From the NCBI RefSeq assembly GCF_000222585.1, contig NZ_AFWE01000229.1, positions 1 through 50,439 of the forward strand: DNA of 50,439 bases, given 5' to 3'. A model generated the notes under the pieces. The model worked only from the letters and a program-made list of their open reading frames with translations. It made no database searches and was not told where the DNA came from. This stretch comes from Vibrio scophthalmi LMG 19158. Lineage in GTDB: Bacteria > Pseudomonadota > Gammaproteobacteria > Enterobacterales > Vibrionaceae. Shown here in pieces: positions 26,082 through 35,230 of the stretch (within the stretch, counting starts at the first letter, position 1; every line of letters begins with the position of its first letter). The position numbers and the translations under genes were made by a program.

Positions 26082-27701
26082 ATGTTGAATAATATTTCAA
26101 TTAGAAATTTGGTGTTGATACCTGTATTTATGATGGGGATTTGTATTGCGGCAACAACGGCGTTTTCATTATCAAAAATAAGATCTAATGTGGATGAACT
26201 CAACAATGAGTTTATGTTTATTATTGGCGAGGAAGAACTTGTTGCCAAGGTTATTGAGGACACCTATAAGATTCGTATAATTTTGACAACATCGTCGTTT
26301 GTTCATAATGAAAATTATGATTCTGATGTGAATGCTTGGCAACAAAATATTACGGAGAGCGTTATTGCACTCTCGCAATCGCAACATACTAAAACATTGG
26401 CCGATTCGCTTTTAAAAGCCATAGAAAACTATGGATATTTTGCTAAAAACCTTTATCTAAAAAAGTCTCAATATGAAGCGGGATTGCTCTCTGAGCAGGA
26501 GTGGCAAGCTTTTGATAAAGACGCAACCATCGCTGGAAATGCAATGGTATCAGCTTCTTTTGAATTGAGTGACTTTATTAAGGGTTATGCGCAACAACAG
26601 ATAGATGGTTCATATACAACATTGACGGATCTGATTTTTTACAGTTCCGTGCTTTGCTTGATTATTTTTTCATCGATTTCATTGTTGTCTTTGTTTTTGT
26701 CCAAGCAGATTGTCAAGCCTATATTGAATGCACAGAATAATATCAATCGGATGTCTAACGGTAATCTCATTGATATTGATTTGGACTGTAATGGTACCAA
26801 TGAAGTCTTCCTGCTCAACAATGATTTGGAAAAAACGTGTGTTAATTTATCTTCAACAATTAAAAACCTATTAATTGTCGGAGAGGAAGTCGCCGCAGCG
26901 TCAACAGAGCTTTCTACCATAATGGAAGAATCAGAGCACAATGTGCATAAAGAAAATAATGAAGTTCTATTAGTTGCATCGGCGATCAATGAGTTATCTA
27001 GTACCGCTGATAATGTGAGAGATAATGCGGTTTTGGCTGATGAAAAATCACGCCAAATTGAAGAAATCACCGAAAAAGGTGTTGCTATTTTCAACGAAAG
27101 TTACAGCGCTAACAAAGATGTTAGTGATAGCCTCTCGGAAATGGCAGGCATTGTTTCTTCTGTAAAACACCAGTCCGATAAGATCAGTACGGTTATTGAT
27201 GTAATACGTTCGATCTCAGATCAAACCAATTTGTTAGCACTCAATGCCGCAATTGAAGCGGCGAGAGCCGGAGAATCCGGACGTGGTTTTGCTGTCGTCG
27301 CTGATGAAGTCCGTATGCTAGCGAAGAGAACATCGGATTCGACAACCGAAATTCAATCAATTATTGAAGAGCTACAAGATCATTCAGAGAAAGCAGATAG
27401 TCGTATGGATCAATGTTTACAATTGGTCAATAAAAATCAAGAACTTACTCATGAAGTTAATTCAGCATTAAAATCCATTGCGTCTGCAATGACAGAGATA
27501 ACTGAAATCAACACATTGGTTGCGACCGCTTCCGAAGAGCAATCTCAAGTCACCATGGAGCTGAACACGAATATCAATAATATCTCTGAGATTATTAACC
27601 TTAACGCGACGGGGGTAACTCAAAGTGTCAGTGCAGCAAGGCAGCTCTCAGAGTTGGCTGAAACTCAGAAAAATCAATTGTCTTTCTTTGCGGTAAATTA
27701 G
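26082..27701 (+). CDS. Methyl-accepting chemotaxis protein
   Basis: A 539-residue transmembrane chemoreceptor. TM1 is at about residues 8-30, a periplasmic four-helix-type ligand domain at 31-184, TM2 at about 185-208, HAMP to about 262, then the coiled-coil signalling domain. The hairpin tip reads [20 protein letters not shown], the CheA/CheW contact site, followed by [17 protein letters not shown]. There is no C-terminal NWETF-type pentapeptide for CheR/CheB tethering, as is usual for many Vibrio receptors. Lower GC than the neighbours. Ligand unknown. ATG preceded by GGGGGG at longish spacing. Confidence 0.93.
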   Translation: MLNNISIRNLVLIPVFMMGICIAATTAFSLSKIRSNVDELNNEFMFIIGEEELVAKVIEDTYKIRIILTTSSFVHNENYDSDVNAWQQNITESVIALSQSQHTKTLADSLLKAIENYGYFAKNLYLKKSQYEAGLLSEQEWQAFDKDATIAGNAMVSASFELSDFIKGYAQQQIDGSYTTLTDLIFYSSVLCLIIFSSISLLSLFLSKQIVKPILNAQNNINRMSNGNLIDIDLDCNGTNEVFLLNNDLEKTCVNLSSTIKNLLIVGEEVAAASTELSTIMEESEHNVHKENNEVLLVASAINELSSTADNVRDNAVLADEKSRQIEEITEKGVAIFNESYSANKDVSDSLSEMAGIVSSVKHQSDKISTVIDVIRSISDQTNLLALNAAIEAARAGESGRGFAVVADEVRMLAKRTSDSTTEIQSIIEELQDHSEKADSRMDQCLQLVNKNQELTHEVNSALKSIASAMTEITEINTLVATASEEQSQVTMELNTNINNISEIINLNATGVTQSVSAARQLSELAETQKNQLSFFAVN

Positions 27702-27738
27702 CAAATAGCATGGGGCATCCAGTGCCATTCACTATAAC

Positions 27739-28185
27739 CTATGCCCGCTGTAAGCTCATCGGAACGAAGCGGATTCCATTGCACTCTGCTTCTTCTCCGT
27801 TAGCCTCAAAACCTTGGGAGTGATAGAAGCTAACGGCATTTACTGACGATCGCAGTGTTATCGTTTCTGCCGTCGTTGAGTGGAGTAGGTGTGCAAGTAA
27901 CTGTCCACCAATGCCTTTACCTTGGGCTGATTTGGCAACGAAAAGGTGAGTTAAGTAGTTGCCATCTCTTAAAGCGGCAAAACCCACTAGATGGTCATTG
28001 AGGATTGCTTTGATGGTGGTGAAGTTCGGGGTAGCAAAGGTTGCTTCAATCCCTGGTAGCACCACTCGTTGGTATTCATGTTGGCCTTGTGCGTTCAGCA
28101 AGGGTAAAACATCACTTTGAGATACATTTGATACCAGTGCTTTTACCGCAGTAAGATCATGCTTTGTGACGCGCTTAAATTCCAT
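27739..28185 (-). CDS. GNAT family N-acetyltransferase
   Basis: A 148-residue GNAT-fold acetyltransferase using acetyl-CoA. The acetyl-CoA pyrophosphate loop is AKSAQGKGIGGQLLAHLL (Q-x-x-G-x-G), followed by the SVNAVSFYHSQGFE motif typical of small-molecule acetylating members. Substrate unknown. The ORF is complete; a moderate AAGGAT lies upstream of the ATG at 12-base spacing. Convergent with the chemoreceptor gene. Confidence 0.88.
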   Translation of the reverse strand: MEFKRVTKHDLTAVKALVSNVSQSDVLPLLNAQGQHEYQRVVLPGIEATFATPNFTTIKAILNDHLVGFAALRDGNYLTHLFVAKSAQGKGIGGQLLAHLLHSTTAETITLRSSVNAVSFYHSQGFEANGEEAECNGIRFVPMSLQRA

Positions 28186-28359
28186 TTTTCACTATATCCT
28201 TGTCCAGTTGGCTTTAGGTTCTCTTCCAGCAAAGCTCAATGTTGATCATTGCTGAATCTAACCTAGCGGAGTGGATAGTTTGATGGCAAGCGATATCTAC
28301 GACAATGTTGAAAGCTCAAATCACTCATGTTTAAAATTTGATTCCCCGTTAAGTCTCTA

Positions 28360-28401
28360 CTCTTAAGTACTTATCCTTAAGCACCTATCCTTAAGCACGG
28401 A
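28360..28401. repeat. Three imperfect 14-bp tandem repeats
   Basis: Units CTCTTAAGTACTTA, TCCTTAAGCACCTA and TCCTTAAGCACGGA in a row, sharing the CTTAAG core, 33 bp before a parS2 site. Confidence 0.7.
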
Positions 28402-28434
28402 TAAGAGTCATAAACACCCACCGAAGATACGAAC

Positions 28435-28447
28435 TTTACAATGTAAA
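28435..28447. other. parS2 centromere site
   Basis: TTTACAATGTAAA fits TTTACANTGTAAA. It is the right-most copy seen, about 15 kb from parB2. Confidence 0.82.
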
Positions 28448-28616
28448 TAGCGGCGAATAGGCAGACTAAAAGCGTGGTGGGTAGAGAGGTACAAGCGATT
28501 TGTTTTGTCTCGACGAAGCAATATCTTGCTAGCGTCATAGAATCGAACGTTACACGTTGTTATAAAAGAAATAAAAGCACATTATTGCTGCCTGATCGAG
28601 CATTTAGGATTCAGGT

Positions 28617-28898
28617 ATGAACTTAGATAAAGCCAAGAAACGCATTGCCAAACAAGTGAATAAAGGCTTCAAAGGTTATCCTCAAATTACGTTGGCTTAT
28701 TATGGCCAAGATGAGGAGTGCGCGAGTGAAGTTGAGATCCAATTTATCCAAGCTGAAGGTGACGCACCACAAGAGCAACGTTTTTGCAGTGACACTGACG
28801 TAAGGGAAAGCGAATTGATCCAAACCACTTTGTTAAAAATCATTGAAAGAGCCAGCGTAAACTCGGTTATTGAAGTGGCAGGCGTCGCTATTCGTTAA
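28617..28898 (+). CDS. Conserved hypothetical small protein
   Basis: A 93-residue cytoplasmic protein, start MNLDKAKKRIAKQVNKGFKG, with mixed helix and strand, two cysteines, no signal peptide. I recognise the general type as a conserved gammaproteobacterial hypothetical but cannot name a family or function. AGGAT lies upstream of the ATG. It precedes the first DUF4087 gene by 43 bp. Confidence 0.7.
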   Translation: MNLDKAKKRIAKQVNKGFKGYPQITLAYYGQDEECASEVEIQFIQAEGDAPQEQRFCSDTDVRESELIQTTLLKIIERASVNSVIEVAGVAIR

Positions 28899-28941
28899 CT
28901 GGCGAGTGATATTCGCTTATTTAAAAAGAACAAAACCTGCT

Positions 28942-29310
28942 ATGAAGTTTAAATTTATGCTGTGCGCATTGCTATTGCCCCTTAGTCTTCACGCGGCGGA
29001 AAATCGTTGTGGCTGGGTGCTAAATCCAACCCCACATAATGTCTGGTTACACGACCGTGATGGCACTTGGACAATCTCTATGATGGGTGATTACCTAGAA
29101 GAAACCCCGTCGCTATATCGGTTTTCTGAAGCCTTTGCAGATGAAAGCCAAGTGGTGAGAAATAATGGTGTTTATGGTTATGCTTGCGCTTGTATGAAGG
29201 TGGATGTTGATAAAGAGCGTGAACGTATCACCAAGATCTACCAAGTGAACCAGTTAAGTCTAAAACGTTGTCAAGATGACCGTGCCATCGCGGATTATGT
29301 CTTGGATTAA
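28942..29310 (+). CDS. DUF4087 secreted protein (copy 1)
   Basis: A 122-residue exported protein: signal peptide MKFKFMLCALLLPLSLHAA, then the DUF4087 signature RCGWVLNPTPHNVWLHDRDG with WTISMMG, and four mature cysteines (RCGW, ACAC, RCQ), likely two periplasmic disulfides. Function of the family is unknown. I chose the internal ATG because it starts a clean signal peptide; the frame is open 24 codons upstream into non-signal sequence. A paralogue sits 2.3 kb away at 31235. Confidence 0.82.
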   Translation: MKFKFMLCALLLPLSLHAAENRCGWVLNPTPHNVWLHDRDGTWTISMMGDYLEETPSLYRFSEAFADESQVVRNNGVYGYACACMKVDVDKERERITKIYQVNQLSLKRCQDDRAIADYVLD

Positions 29311-29377
29311 GCGGGTTATGTTTTGGACTGACAGATCGCGATGTAATCGTGCTGATAAATAAGGGTCGAGTACCGTA

Positions 29378-29728
29378 ATGAAGAAGATAGCGATTGCGTT
29401 CGCGCTTTTTTTTAGTGCATTTTCGTATGCTGATGTATTAGAAACCAAAAACTACACCATCTCTATCGAGATCAACTGTGATCAAGGGGAGATGCTGTGT
29501 AACGATGTCTCTTACCTTGGTGTTTCAAAAAAATCGCAAAATCAGATCCAACTGAAAGGGAAAACCGTGCATACCATCTGTGCCGATGGCGTAACACCTT
29601 GTACCTTTTTAGGTTATCTATTCCAAAATGGCGCGGTGGAATATTTTGTGAGTGTTCATGGTGACTTGAGAGTCACTAATGCTAATGGTGATACGCTGTT
29701 ACAAGAGTCCGGTGAGTGGCAATATTAA
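29378..29728 (+). CDS. Secreted small cysteine-containing protein
   Basis: A 116-residue protein with signal peptide MKKIAIAFALFFSAFSYA and about 98 mature residues with four cysteines (EINC, MLC, HTIC, TPC), predicted largely beta. Not recognised. Ends GDTLLQESGEWQY. Sits 67 bp after the DUF4087 gene in the same direction. Confidence 0.7.
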   Translation: MKKIAIAFALFFSAFSYADVLETKNYTISIEINCDQGEMLCNDVSYLGVSKKSQNQIQLKGKTVHTICADGVTPCTFLGYLFQNGAVEYFVSVHGDLRVTNANGDTLLQESGEWQY

Positions 29729-29770
29729 ATGCGAAGCTTGCTGATAACGATGGGCAAAATCTTTTAGGGA

Positions 29771-30187
29771 ATGCAATTGAAAAAAGTGGTGATGTGCCTT
29801 TCAGTGGCGCTGTTTAGTATATCGGCATTCTGTGCTGAACCATCTTCTGATGAGATGGAAGATCCATGTACAGTTGCGGGCGGTGGGGCGATGGCTGGGT
29901 ATTTATGCGTAGAGCAAAAAATGCAAGTGGCCGATAAAGCGTTGAATACCAGTTACCAACAAGCAATTAAAAGAATTACGGCGGAAGAAGAATGGGCCAA
30001 CGCAGAGTTAATTGAACCATTTCGAGCAGCACAAAGAGCGTGGTTAAAATTTCGTGATACCGAATGTGAATTTTATGGCCTCTCTACGGGAGCCAATGGT
30101 GGCTGGACTGGCGTACAAATTGAAGAGTGCAAACTGGCAATGACCGAAGAGCGCACGAAATACTTCAATAGCGTCTTTTACCTTTAA
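29771..30187 (+). CDS. LprI/DUF1311-like secreted protein (copy 1)
   Basis: A 138-residue exported protein: signal peptide to about residue 22, then a DUF1311 / lysozyme-inhibitor LprI N-terminal-type domain with YLCVEQKMQVADKALNTSY, AAQRAWLKFRDTECEF and a final C. The pattern C...AD..LN..Y...AQRAWL.FRD is diagnostic. Mycobacterial LprI inhibits lysozyme; in proteobacteria the role of the domain is mostly unproven. A second relative lies at 40179. Confidence 0.82.
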   Translation: MQLKKVVMCLSVALFSISAFCAEPSSDEMEDPCTVAGGGAMAGYLCVEQKMQVADKALNTSYQQAIKRITAEEEWANAELIEPFRAAQRAWLKFRDTECEFYGLSTGANGGWTGVQIEECKLAMTEERTKYFNSVFYL

Positions 30188-30235
30188 TTGTTGTCGCTGT
30201 AATTTCGCCACCTCTTGCCTGTAAGGGAAGTATTA

Positions 30236-30661
30236 ATGGAAATAAGCCATCTTGATCATCTAGTGATCACCGTAAAAGATATCCCAACCACGATCAATTT
30301 CTATCAAAACGTATTGGGCATGAGTGTGGTGGAATTTGGCGCAGGCCGTTTTGCATTGGCTTTTGGTCTGCAAAAGATCAACTTGCACCAACACGGGCAA
30401 GAATTTGAACCGAAAGCTGAGTTAGTGCAAGTGGGCAGCAGCGATTTGTGCTTTATTACCAAAACCAGATTGATGGATGTGGTTACTCATATCGAGCAAC
30501 AAGGTGTGGCGATTATCGAAGGGCCGATAGAGCGTACTGGTGCGATGGGTAAAATAGTGTCGATTTATATTCGCGATCCGGACGGTAATCTGATTGAGCT
30601 ATCTAATTATTTACACCACGGTAAGGATTCGCGTGATGGCAATAATGAGCCGTCGAAATAA
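30236..30661 (+). CDS. VOC/glyoxalase-family protein
   Basis: A 141-residue vicinal-oxygen-chelate fold protein. Two beta-alpha-beta-beta-beta modules carry the metal-ligand candidates His5-8 (ISHLDHLVITV), the INLHQHG histidines and the glutamate in DPDGNLIELSNY. It resembles the glyoxalase-domain-containing-5 type; substrate unknown. AAGGGAAG precedes this ATG, which is why it is chosen over an in-frame one seven codons upstream. Confidence 0.85.
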   Translation: MEISHLDHLVITVKDIPTTINFYQNVLGMSVVEFGAGRFALAFGLQKINLHQHGQEFEPKAELVQVGSSDLCFITKTRLMDVVTHIEQQGVAIIEGPIERTGAMGKIVSIYIRDPDGNLIELSNYLHHGKDSRDGNNEPSK

Positions 30662-30682
30662 TCAACTCAAAGTAGTGAATTG

Positions 30683-31168
30683 ATGAATACAATAATAAAA
30701 GTGTGCATGCCACTTGGTTTTGCGTTTCTACCGTTAACGACTGCGGCGGAAAGTTTATGTCCGGCAACCGAACAAGCGGTCTTTTCGTGTGAGATTGGCA
30801 CTAAGGCAGTGGCTGCGTGTGTGGCTGAAGATGGCAAGGTGAGTTACCGCTATGGCACGCAAACCAAGCTTGAGTTACAACTCGATGAGCCTGTGTTAAG
30901 CACTAGTGGTTGCTCTGGTGGTGGAACATCTCGGCTTCGTTTTGCTAACGGTGATTACAGCTATATCGTTTATGACGTGATGTGTAACGCAGAAAAAATT
31001 GGTCCTGCTCAATGGCGTAAAACCGATTATGCCGGTTTGATGGTATTGAAAGGTAATAAATTACTCGCCAATAAAGAATGCACTGACTATTCCGCCGGAA
31101 TCCTTGGGGTTAATACCAGCAAATTGCGCCATGTGAAGAAAGAAGAATATAACTATGAGTTGCTCTAG
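30683..31168 (+). CDS. Secreted hypothetical protein
   Basis: A 161-residue exported protein with signal peptide MNTIIKVCMPLGFAFLPLTTAA and a mature beta-rich domain with six cysteines (LCPA, SCEI, ACVAED, GCSGGG, MCNAE, KECTD). Unrecognised. It begins 21 bp after the VOC gene, probably co-transcribed. Confidence 0.7.
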   Translation: MNTIIKVCMPLGFAFLPLTTAAESLCPATEQAVFSCEIGTKAVAACVAEDGKVSYRYGTQTKLELQLDEPVLSTSGCSGGGTSRLRFANGDYSYIVYDVMCNAEKIGPAQWRKTDYAGLMVLKGNKLLANKECTDYSAGILGVNTSKLRHVKKEEYNYELL

Positions 31169-31234
31169 TCCTATGGTGATGTGCGTGATGATTGAAACAG
31201 TAACCTGGTAAAACAGAGTAAAAAGGACGTTGTA

Positions 31235-31612
31235 ATGAGGGTTTTGGCTTTAGGTTTGGTTGTACTGGCTTCATGCCAAGTGGGGGCGGCAGAGATGCGT
31301 TGTGGTTGGTTTGATAATTCGACCCCGGGTAATATGTCATTATTGGATCGTGACGGTAGCTGGAACATTTCCGTGCAAGGTGGTGAAGCGGTTGATGATG
31401 ACTCTATGGCGATTGTTAGCCAAGTCACCGAGAACCAAGATGAGTTTGTACGGACTAATCGCAACAATGGTTTTAGCTGCGTCTGTTTAACGGTAGATAG
31501 CGATATAGAGAGTTTTACGATTGTAAAAATTCATCAAGCGAAACAATTGTTGTTAAAGCAATGTTTGGAAGATATCCATATTACCCCACACATTCCATTG
31601 CCGTTTAAATAA
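31235..31612 (+). CDS. DUF4087 secreted protein (copy 2)
   Basis: A 125-residue exported protein: signal peptide to about residue 19, then MRCGWFDNSTPGNMSLLDRDGSW, the DUF4087 signature, and the same Cys layout as copy 1 (RCGW, SCVC, QCLED). AAGGA lies 7 bases before the ATG. About half of the signature residues match copy 1, so the duplication is old or the copies arrived separately. Confidence 0.83.
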   Translation: MRVLALGLVVLASCQVGAAEMRCGWFDNSTPGNMSLLDRDGSWNISVQGGEAVDDDSMAIVSQVTENQDEFVRTNRNNGFSCVCLTVDSDIESFTIVKIHQAKQLLLKQCLEDIHITPHIPLPFK

Positions 31613-31735
31613 CCAAACAGCCGCCAAGAGCGATGAACGTTATTGATGATCATCGATCTTGGTAACAAAGCTCTTTTATTCAATCGCTTAGCTAGTTATA
31701 AACTGGGCTATTGATAAACTGAGCCATTTATAAAT

Positions 31736-32077
31736 TTAGCTATTCACAAACATGTGATTGGCTTTGGTGACGCCGCGATCATAGGTGCAAAACGTATCGG
31801 TTGCGGCTTCGGTTTTGCTGTGGATCTTGATGTTGGTGATCACTTCCAGTGCGCCCGCGTCATAACACGCTTGTTGAGCGTTTTTCACGATCTCAAGTAA
31901 ATGATTTAGCTCACCTTTCATGGTGGTTTCCATTGCACCCACTTGGTATGGCACATTGGCGGCTTTGACCACCTCAATCGCTTTATCAACCACTTCAAAG
32001 TTATTGCCCTCTTTAAGGCGAGGGATCACTTGGAAAGCGACAAATACATCTTTGACGATAGGATTTTGAACGGACAT
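31736..32077 (-). CDS. MTH1187-family thiamine-binding protein
   Basis: A 113-residue YqgV/MTH1187 (DUF77) family protein, a ferredoxin-like fold that binds thiamine or related ligands in characterised members. The motif VGAMETTMKGE corresponds to the family VGPMGTTIEGE-type loop. It lies 20 bp downstream of ppiB on the same strand, so the two are probably one transcript, though a functional link is not obvious. Confidence 0.82.
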   Translation of the reverse strand: MSVQNPIVKDVFVAFQVIPRLKEGNNFEVVDKAIEVVKAANVPYQVGAMETTMKGELNHLLEIVKNAQQACYDAGALEVITNIKIHSKTEAATDTFCTYDRGVTKANHMFVNS

Positions 32078-32097
32078 GTCTCTTTATCTCACCTGGA

Positions 32098-32589
32098 TTA
32101 TTTGATGGTTACTTTAGTGATCGTAATGGTATCAAGCGGCACATCATCGTGGCCTTTCTTGGTGCCAGTGAGAACCTTGCCAATGTTATTTACAACGTCC
32201 ATCCCAGCAGAGACTTTACCAAATACCGCGTAGCCCCAACCTTGATTGGTGGTACCAGTATGGTCAAGGAAATCGTTGTCATCTAGGTTGATGAAAAACT
32301 GAGCCGTAGCCGAATGCGGAGCATCAGTGCGAGCCATCGCAATTGAACCGATGGTGTTTTTTAAGCCGCGATTTGCTTCATTGACGATAGGATCTCGGGT
32401 CTCTTTTTCACGCATATCTTCCGTATGGCCGCCACCTTGGATCATAAACCCGTCGATAACACGGTGGAAAATCGTGCCTTCATAAAACCCATCTTCACAG
32501 TATTTTAGAAAGTTCTTTGAACTGACAGGGGCTCTCTCCATGTTTAGTTCAATCTCAATATCACCAAAATTAGTGGTAAAAACAATCAT
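32098..32589 (-). CDS. ppiB: Peptidyl-prolyl cis-trans isomerase B (cyclophilin)
   Basis: A 163-residue cytoplasmic cyclophilin (E. coli PpiB, 164). Catalytic features are [13 protein letters not shown] (the active-site Arg), [20 protein letters not shown] and WGYAVFGKV. No signal peptide, so the cytoplasmic B form. It assists folding by isomerising X-Pro bonds. First gene of a probable two-gene unit. Confidence 0.93.
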   Translation of the reverse strand: MIVFTTNFGDIEIELNMERAPVSSKNFLKYCEDGFYEGTIFHRVIDGFMIQGGGHTEDMREKETRDPIVNEANRGLKNTIGSIAMARTDAPHSATAQFFINLDDNDFLDHTGTTNQGWGYAVFGKVSAGMDVVNNIGKVLTGTKKGHDDVPLDTITITKVTIK

Positions 32590-32841
32590 GTATTGGCTCT
32601 TATAGTGTTGGGGTAGATAATCTCAATCTTAATCAATTCTTGTTGATTACGGATGCCGAATCTCTTCGTGATCAAGATTGGTATGGGCAGTTTTTGAAGT
32701 ATACGCATTATCGCGCTGAGATACTCGTACTGCGTGGTGATTCACACATAGTTGGTGAGCGAGTAACTTAATCAAAAAGGTGTGATAACACCAATACATT
32801 GTTAAAATTCAAATCATTAAAAATTCTTGTTGAGGTGATCA

Positions 32842-33243
32842 GTGACTAAAGTGATTGATAAATTAGCATGGTTCCATGTGCGTGATGGCAAGGTGCTTGC
32901 GGTGCGTTCACGAGGAAAAGAGTTGTTCTATCTGCCCGGTGGTAAACGTGAACAAGGCGAAAGCGATGAGCAAGCGCTGGTTCGTGAAATTAAAGAAGAA
33001 TTGGCGGTCGATCTGCATCCAAGCAGTATCAAGTATGCAGAGACGTTTACCGCTCAAGCCGATGGTAAAGCGGAGGGGGTTTCAGTTCAGCTTACCTGTT
33101 ATTTCGCCGATTTTAGCGGTGAGATGAGCCCTGAAGCTGAAATTGAAGAGCTGAAGTTGGTCGCAATGGAAGATAAATCGGTCTGCTCATTGGCGTTGCT
33201 AGTGGCAATGGATTGGCTGGTAGAACAACAATTGATTGGCTAG
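32842..33243 (+). CDS. NUDIX hydrolase
   Basis: A 133-residue NUDIX pyrophosphohydrolase. The Nudix box is GGKREQGESDEQALVREIKE followed by E (G-x5-E-x7-R-E-x2-E-E), at about residues 33-54, binding Mg2+. Substrate, perhaps an oxidised or unusual nucleotide, is unknown. The start is GTG, supported by GAGGTGAT just upstream. Confidence 0.9.
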   Translation: MTKVIDKLAWFHVRDGKVLAVRSRGKELFYLPGGKREQGESDEQALVREIKEELAVDLHPSSIKYAETFTAQADGKAEGVSVQLTCYFADFSGEMSPEAEIEELKLVAMEDKSVCSLALLVAMDWLVEQQLIG

Positions 33244-33326
33244 AACCGTCAACTTGTTATAAGAACAGACGCTGGCTGTCTGTTCTTGCTTGGTGTTGAT
33301 TTTAATCGGATTACGGATAGGGCGTT

Positions 33327-33788
33327 TTAGGATTTAGTACAATTTACCTTACGTTGAAACTCTGCTCGCCCCTGAACTTCTTTCTCTAATCGCGCTTCGA
33401 AGTGCGACCAAATTTCCACCATCCGTGTTTTATAACCTTGGTATTGCGCATCGGCACACGCCGCGTAGTGCTGTGGTTGATCCAATAAGTTCGCTCGCAC
33501 TTGTGGACGAAACGGATCGTTAGCATTGGCTAAAAATCGTTGGTAGCGAGTTTCATACGCGCGGAAATTATCGATAAATAAGTCGTTACCAATATATTGA
33601 TCAAGTTTGAGGGTACTGCGGCCTTGATATCCATCATTAAAACACCCTCTGATCAGCAATTCTTGCTTTGAGGGTGAGGGTTGTTCTGACAATGGCTGTT
33701 CTGACGACTGAGTAGGCTGTTGTTCGGCCAGTGCATGGCCAGTGAATCCAGTCAGTAATAGCAAGGCTAATGGTAAAGGGTTCATCAT
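33327..33788 (-). CDS. Secreted hypothetical protein
   Basis: A 153-residue exported protein with signal peptide MMNPLPLALLLLTGFTGHALA, a Gln/Ser/Pro-rich linker, then a helical domain with three cysteines (RGCFND, AACADA, NCTKS). Unrecognised. The frame is open upstream to 33887, but this start gives a proper signal peptide. Isolated between two plus-strand genes. Confidence 0.65.
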   Translation of the reverse strand: MMNPLPLALLLLTGFTGHALAEQQPTQSSEQPLSEQPSPSKQELLIRGCFNDGYQGRSTLKLDQYIGNDLFIDNFRAYETRYQRFLANANDPFRPQVRANLLDQPQHYAACADAQYQGYKTRMVEIWSHFEARLEKEVQGRAEFQRKVNCTKS

Positions 33789-33952
33789 AGTAGCGAGTAT
33801 TTTATTCCGTTGATAGCAATTCAGAGATTGTAACTGAGCGATTAAGTGCGCATTTACTGATTTGACACAGTTACGAGTGAGCCCCAATTTATGAGATTAT
33901 TGTTTGTATCGTTTGCCTTTCAATGGGCGTTTAAAAATAGAGGGAATGATTA

Positions 33953-34306
33953 ATGAAATACGCTTGTTGCGCCGTTGCCATTATATTATTGAGCAGCATG
34001 TTAAGCACTAACGTGAGCGCTGGCTGTGGCCTACTGAGCACTCAGTGTTTGGTGATAAAACAAGGCCAAGAAAGCACTGAATCATGCGAGATTACCCTGT
34101 GTGCCAATACCAACGAGTACATTGCTGATTGGGCGTTGGCTAATGGTGGTTCGGTTTCGGAACGCTCAGATAGCGAATCACGCCAGATTAAGGTCAATGA
34201 TCAGCCCGGTATGTCATTGCCAGAAAGTATTTTAAAATCAGGACTCACCTGTTACACCACTGATGACTCCCAAGTAATCTATTGTGGCAAAGAGGTGTGG
34301 TTGTAG
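33953..34306 (+). CDS. Secreted small cysteine-rich protein
   Basis: A 117-residue protein with signal peptide MKYACCAVAIILLSSMLSTN and about 95 mature residues carrying six cysteines (GCG, TQC, SCE, TLC, LTC, IYC), probably three disulfides. Family not recognised. AGAGGGAA lies upstream of the ATG. Confidence 0.68.
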   Translation: MKYACCAVAIILLSSMLSTNVSAGCGLLSTQCLVIKQGQESTESCEITLCANTNEYIADWALANGGSVSERSDSESRQIKVNDQPGMSLPESILKSGLTCYTTDDSQVIYCGKEVWL

Positions 34307-34507
34307 TGAAAGTCGCTGCGTTTGTGCAAAAAATTAAAACACAGTTCTAGCTATATTGTTGTAATTACATACTATTGCTGCCTTACCGAGATGACAGATC
34401 AACGTATTCTGGTGCTGCAAAAGCTTCAGATCTAAGATCTTCCTCTGTTCCATACAGATAAAAAATTGTCTTTTCGATCATTGTTAACTATTTCGGAAGC
34501 CCGATAA

Positions 34508-35230
34508 ATGAACAAGTGTTGTACTGCTATCTCAGTGTTGTTAGTCAGTGGTTTTACGTCGTTTTGTTACGCGCAATCAGATTTGGTTGTGTTCGAATTT
34601 TCGCCAATTAGCAGCGAAAAATACCAAGCTTTAGTTCAAAATAAAGTGGCATACGCTCAGCCGAAACTGGTCGAAATAAAAGATTCGAAGAGTGCTTATG
34701 CAATGCTCGGCAAGCGCATCAATGTTACCCAAGAGCCAGTGGAGAACGCAGATTGGATTCGAGAAACTCTGAATATTTACAACACGAAAGGTGAGAGTCT
34801 CTATCAGCTTGAAGACTTTGAGACCTGTGGTTTTGAAGCTTTCTATCCGCAAGAGCAGTTACTTTCTTTTGTTTGTGGTCATGAATCTGATTGGCTGGTT
34901 TCAACTCTTACGGGTGAAGAGATAGAGGAAAACCCACAAGATCGTGAGACTTCGCCTGATGGTCGTCATCGCATCAGTGGTTACTATAACGGCCAAGAAT
35001 CAAGCGCGTTTTTACAGAGCTATGATGAAGGTCAATGGCGTACGCCGGAAGTGACGATTCGCTTATCACCAACCGTTGAACTAAAGCCTGAACAAGAACC
35101 TTATCGTCAAGAATGGTTGTTTGCTTTGATGGGAGAAAAGCACTGGCTTAGCAATGATCGTTGGATCTTCTACAGTCACAGTTATGATCAGTATTTTGAT
35201 ATGCGAATGGTTGATACACAGCATGATTAG
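34508..35230 (+). CDS. Secreted hypothetical protein
   Basis: A 240-residue exported protein, signal peptide MNKCCTAISVLLVSGFTSFC, ending near AQSD. The mature part reads like beta-rich repeats (STLTGEEIEENPQDRETSPDGRH) as in WD40/TolB-type propeller blades, with two cysteines. Unrecognised. GGAAG precedes the ATG. Its stop overlaps the next start by 8 bp, so the two are coupled. Confidence 0.68.
   Translation: MNKCCTAISVLLVSGFTSFCYAQSDLVVFEFSPISSEKYQALVQNKVAYAQPKLVEIKDSKSAYAMLGKRINVTQEPVENADWIRETLNIYNTKGESLYQLEDFETCGFEAFYPQEQLLSFVCGHESDWLVSTLTGEEIEENPQDRETSPDGRHRISGYYNGQESSAFLQSYDEGQWRTPEVTIRLSPTVELKPEQEPYRQEWLFALMGEKHWLSNDRWIFYSHSYDQYFDMRMVDTQHD

Larger units (their letters stand above)
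28186..28616. other. Intergenic region with parS2 and short tandem repeats
   Basis: 431 bp between divergent genes. It holds three imperfect 14-bp tandem units (28360-28401) and a parS2 site (28435-28447). No gene seen. Confidence 0.5.

Noticed and set aside
28153-28166. Minus-strand CAAAGCATGATCTT in the acetyltransferase gene
   Set aside because: Only 11 core bases match and the flanks differ; single isolated hit, weaker than the 7.2-7.7 kb group.
30215-30235. Upstream start for the VOC protein
   Set aside because: The ATG at 30236 has AAGGGAAG at good spacing and begins at the fold's first strand.
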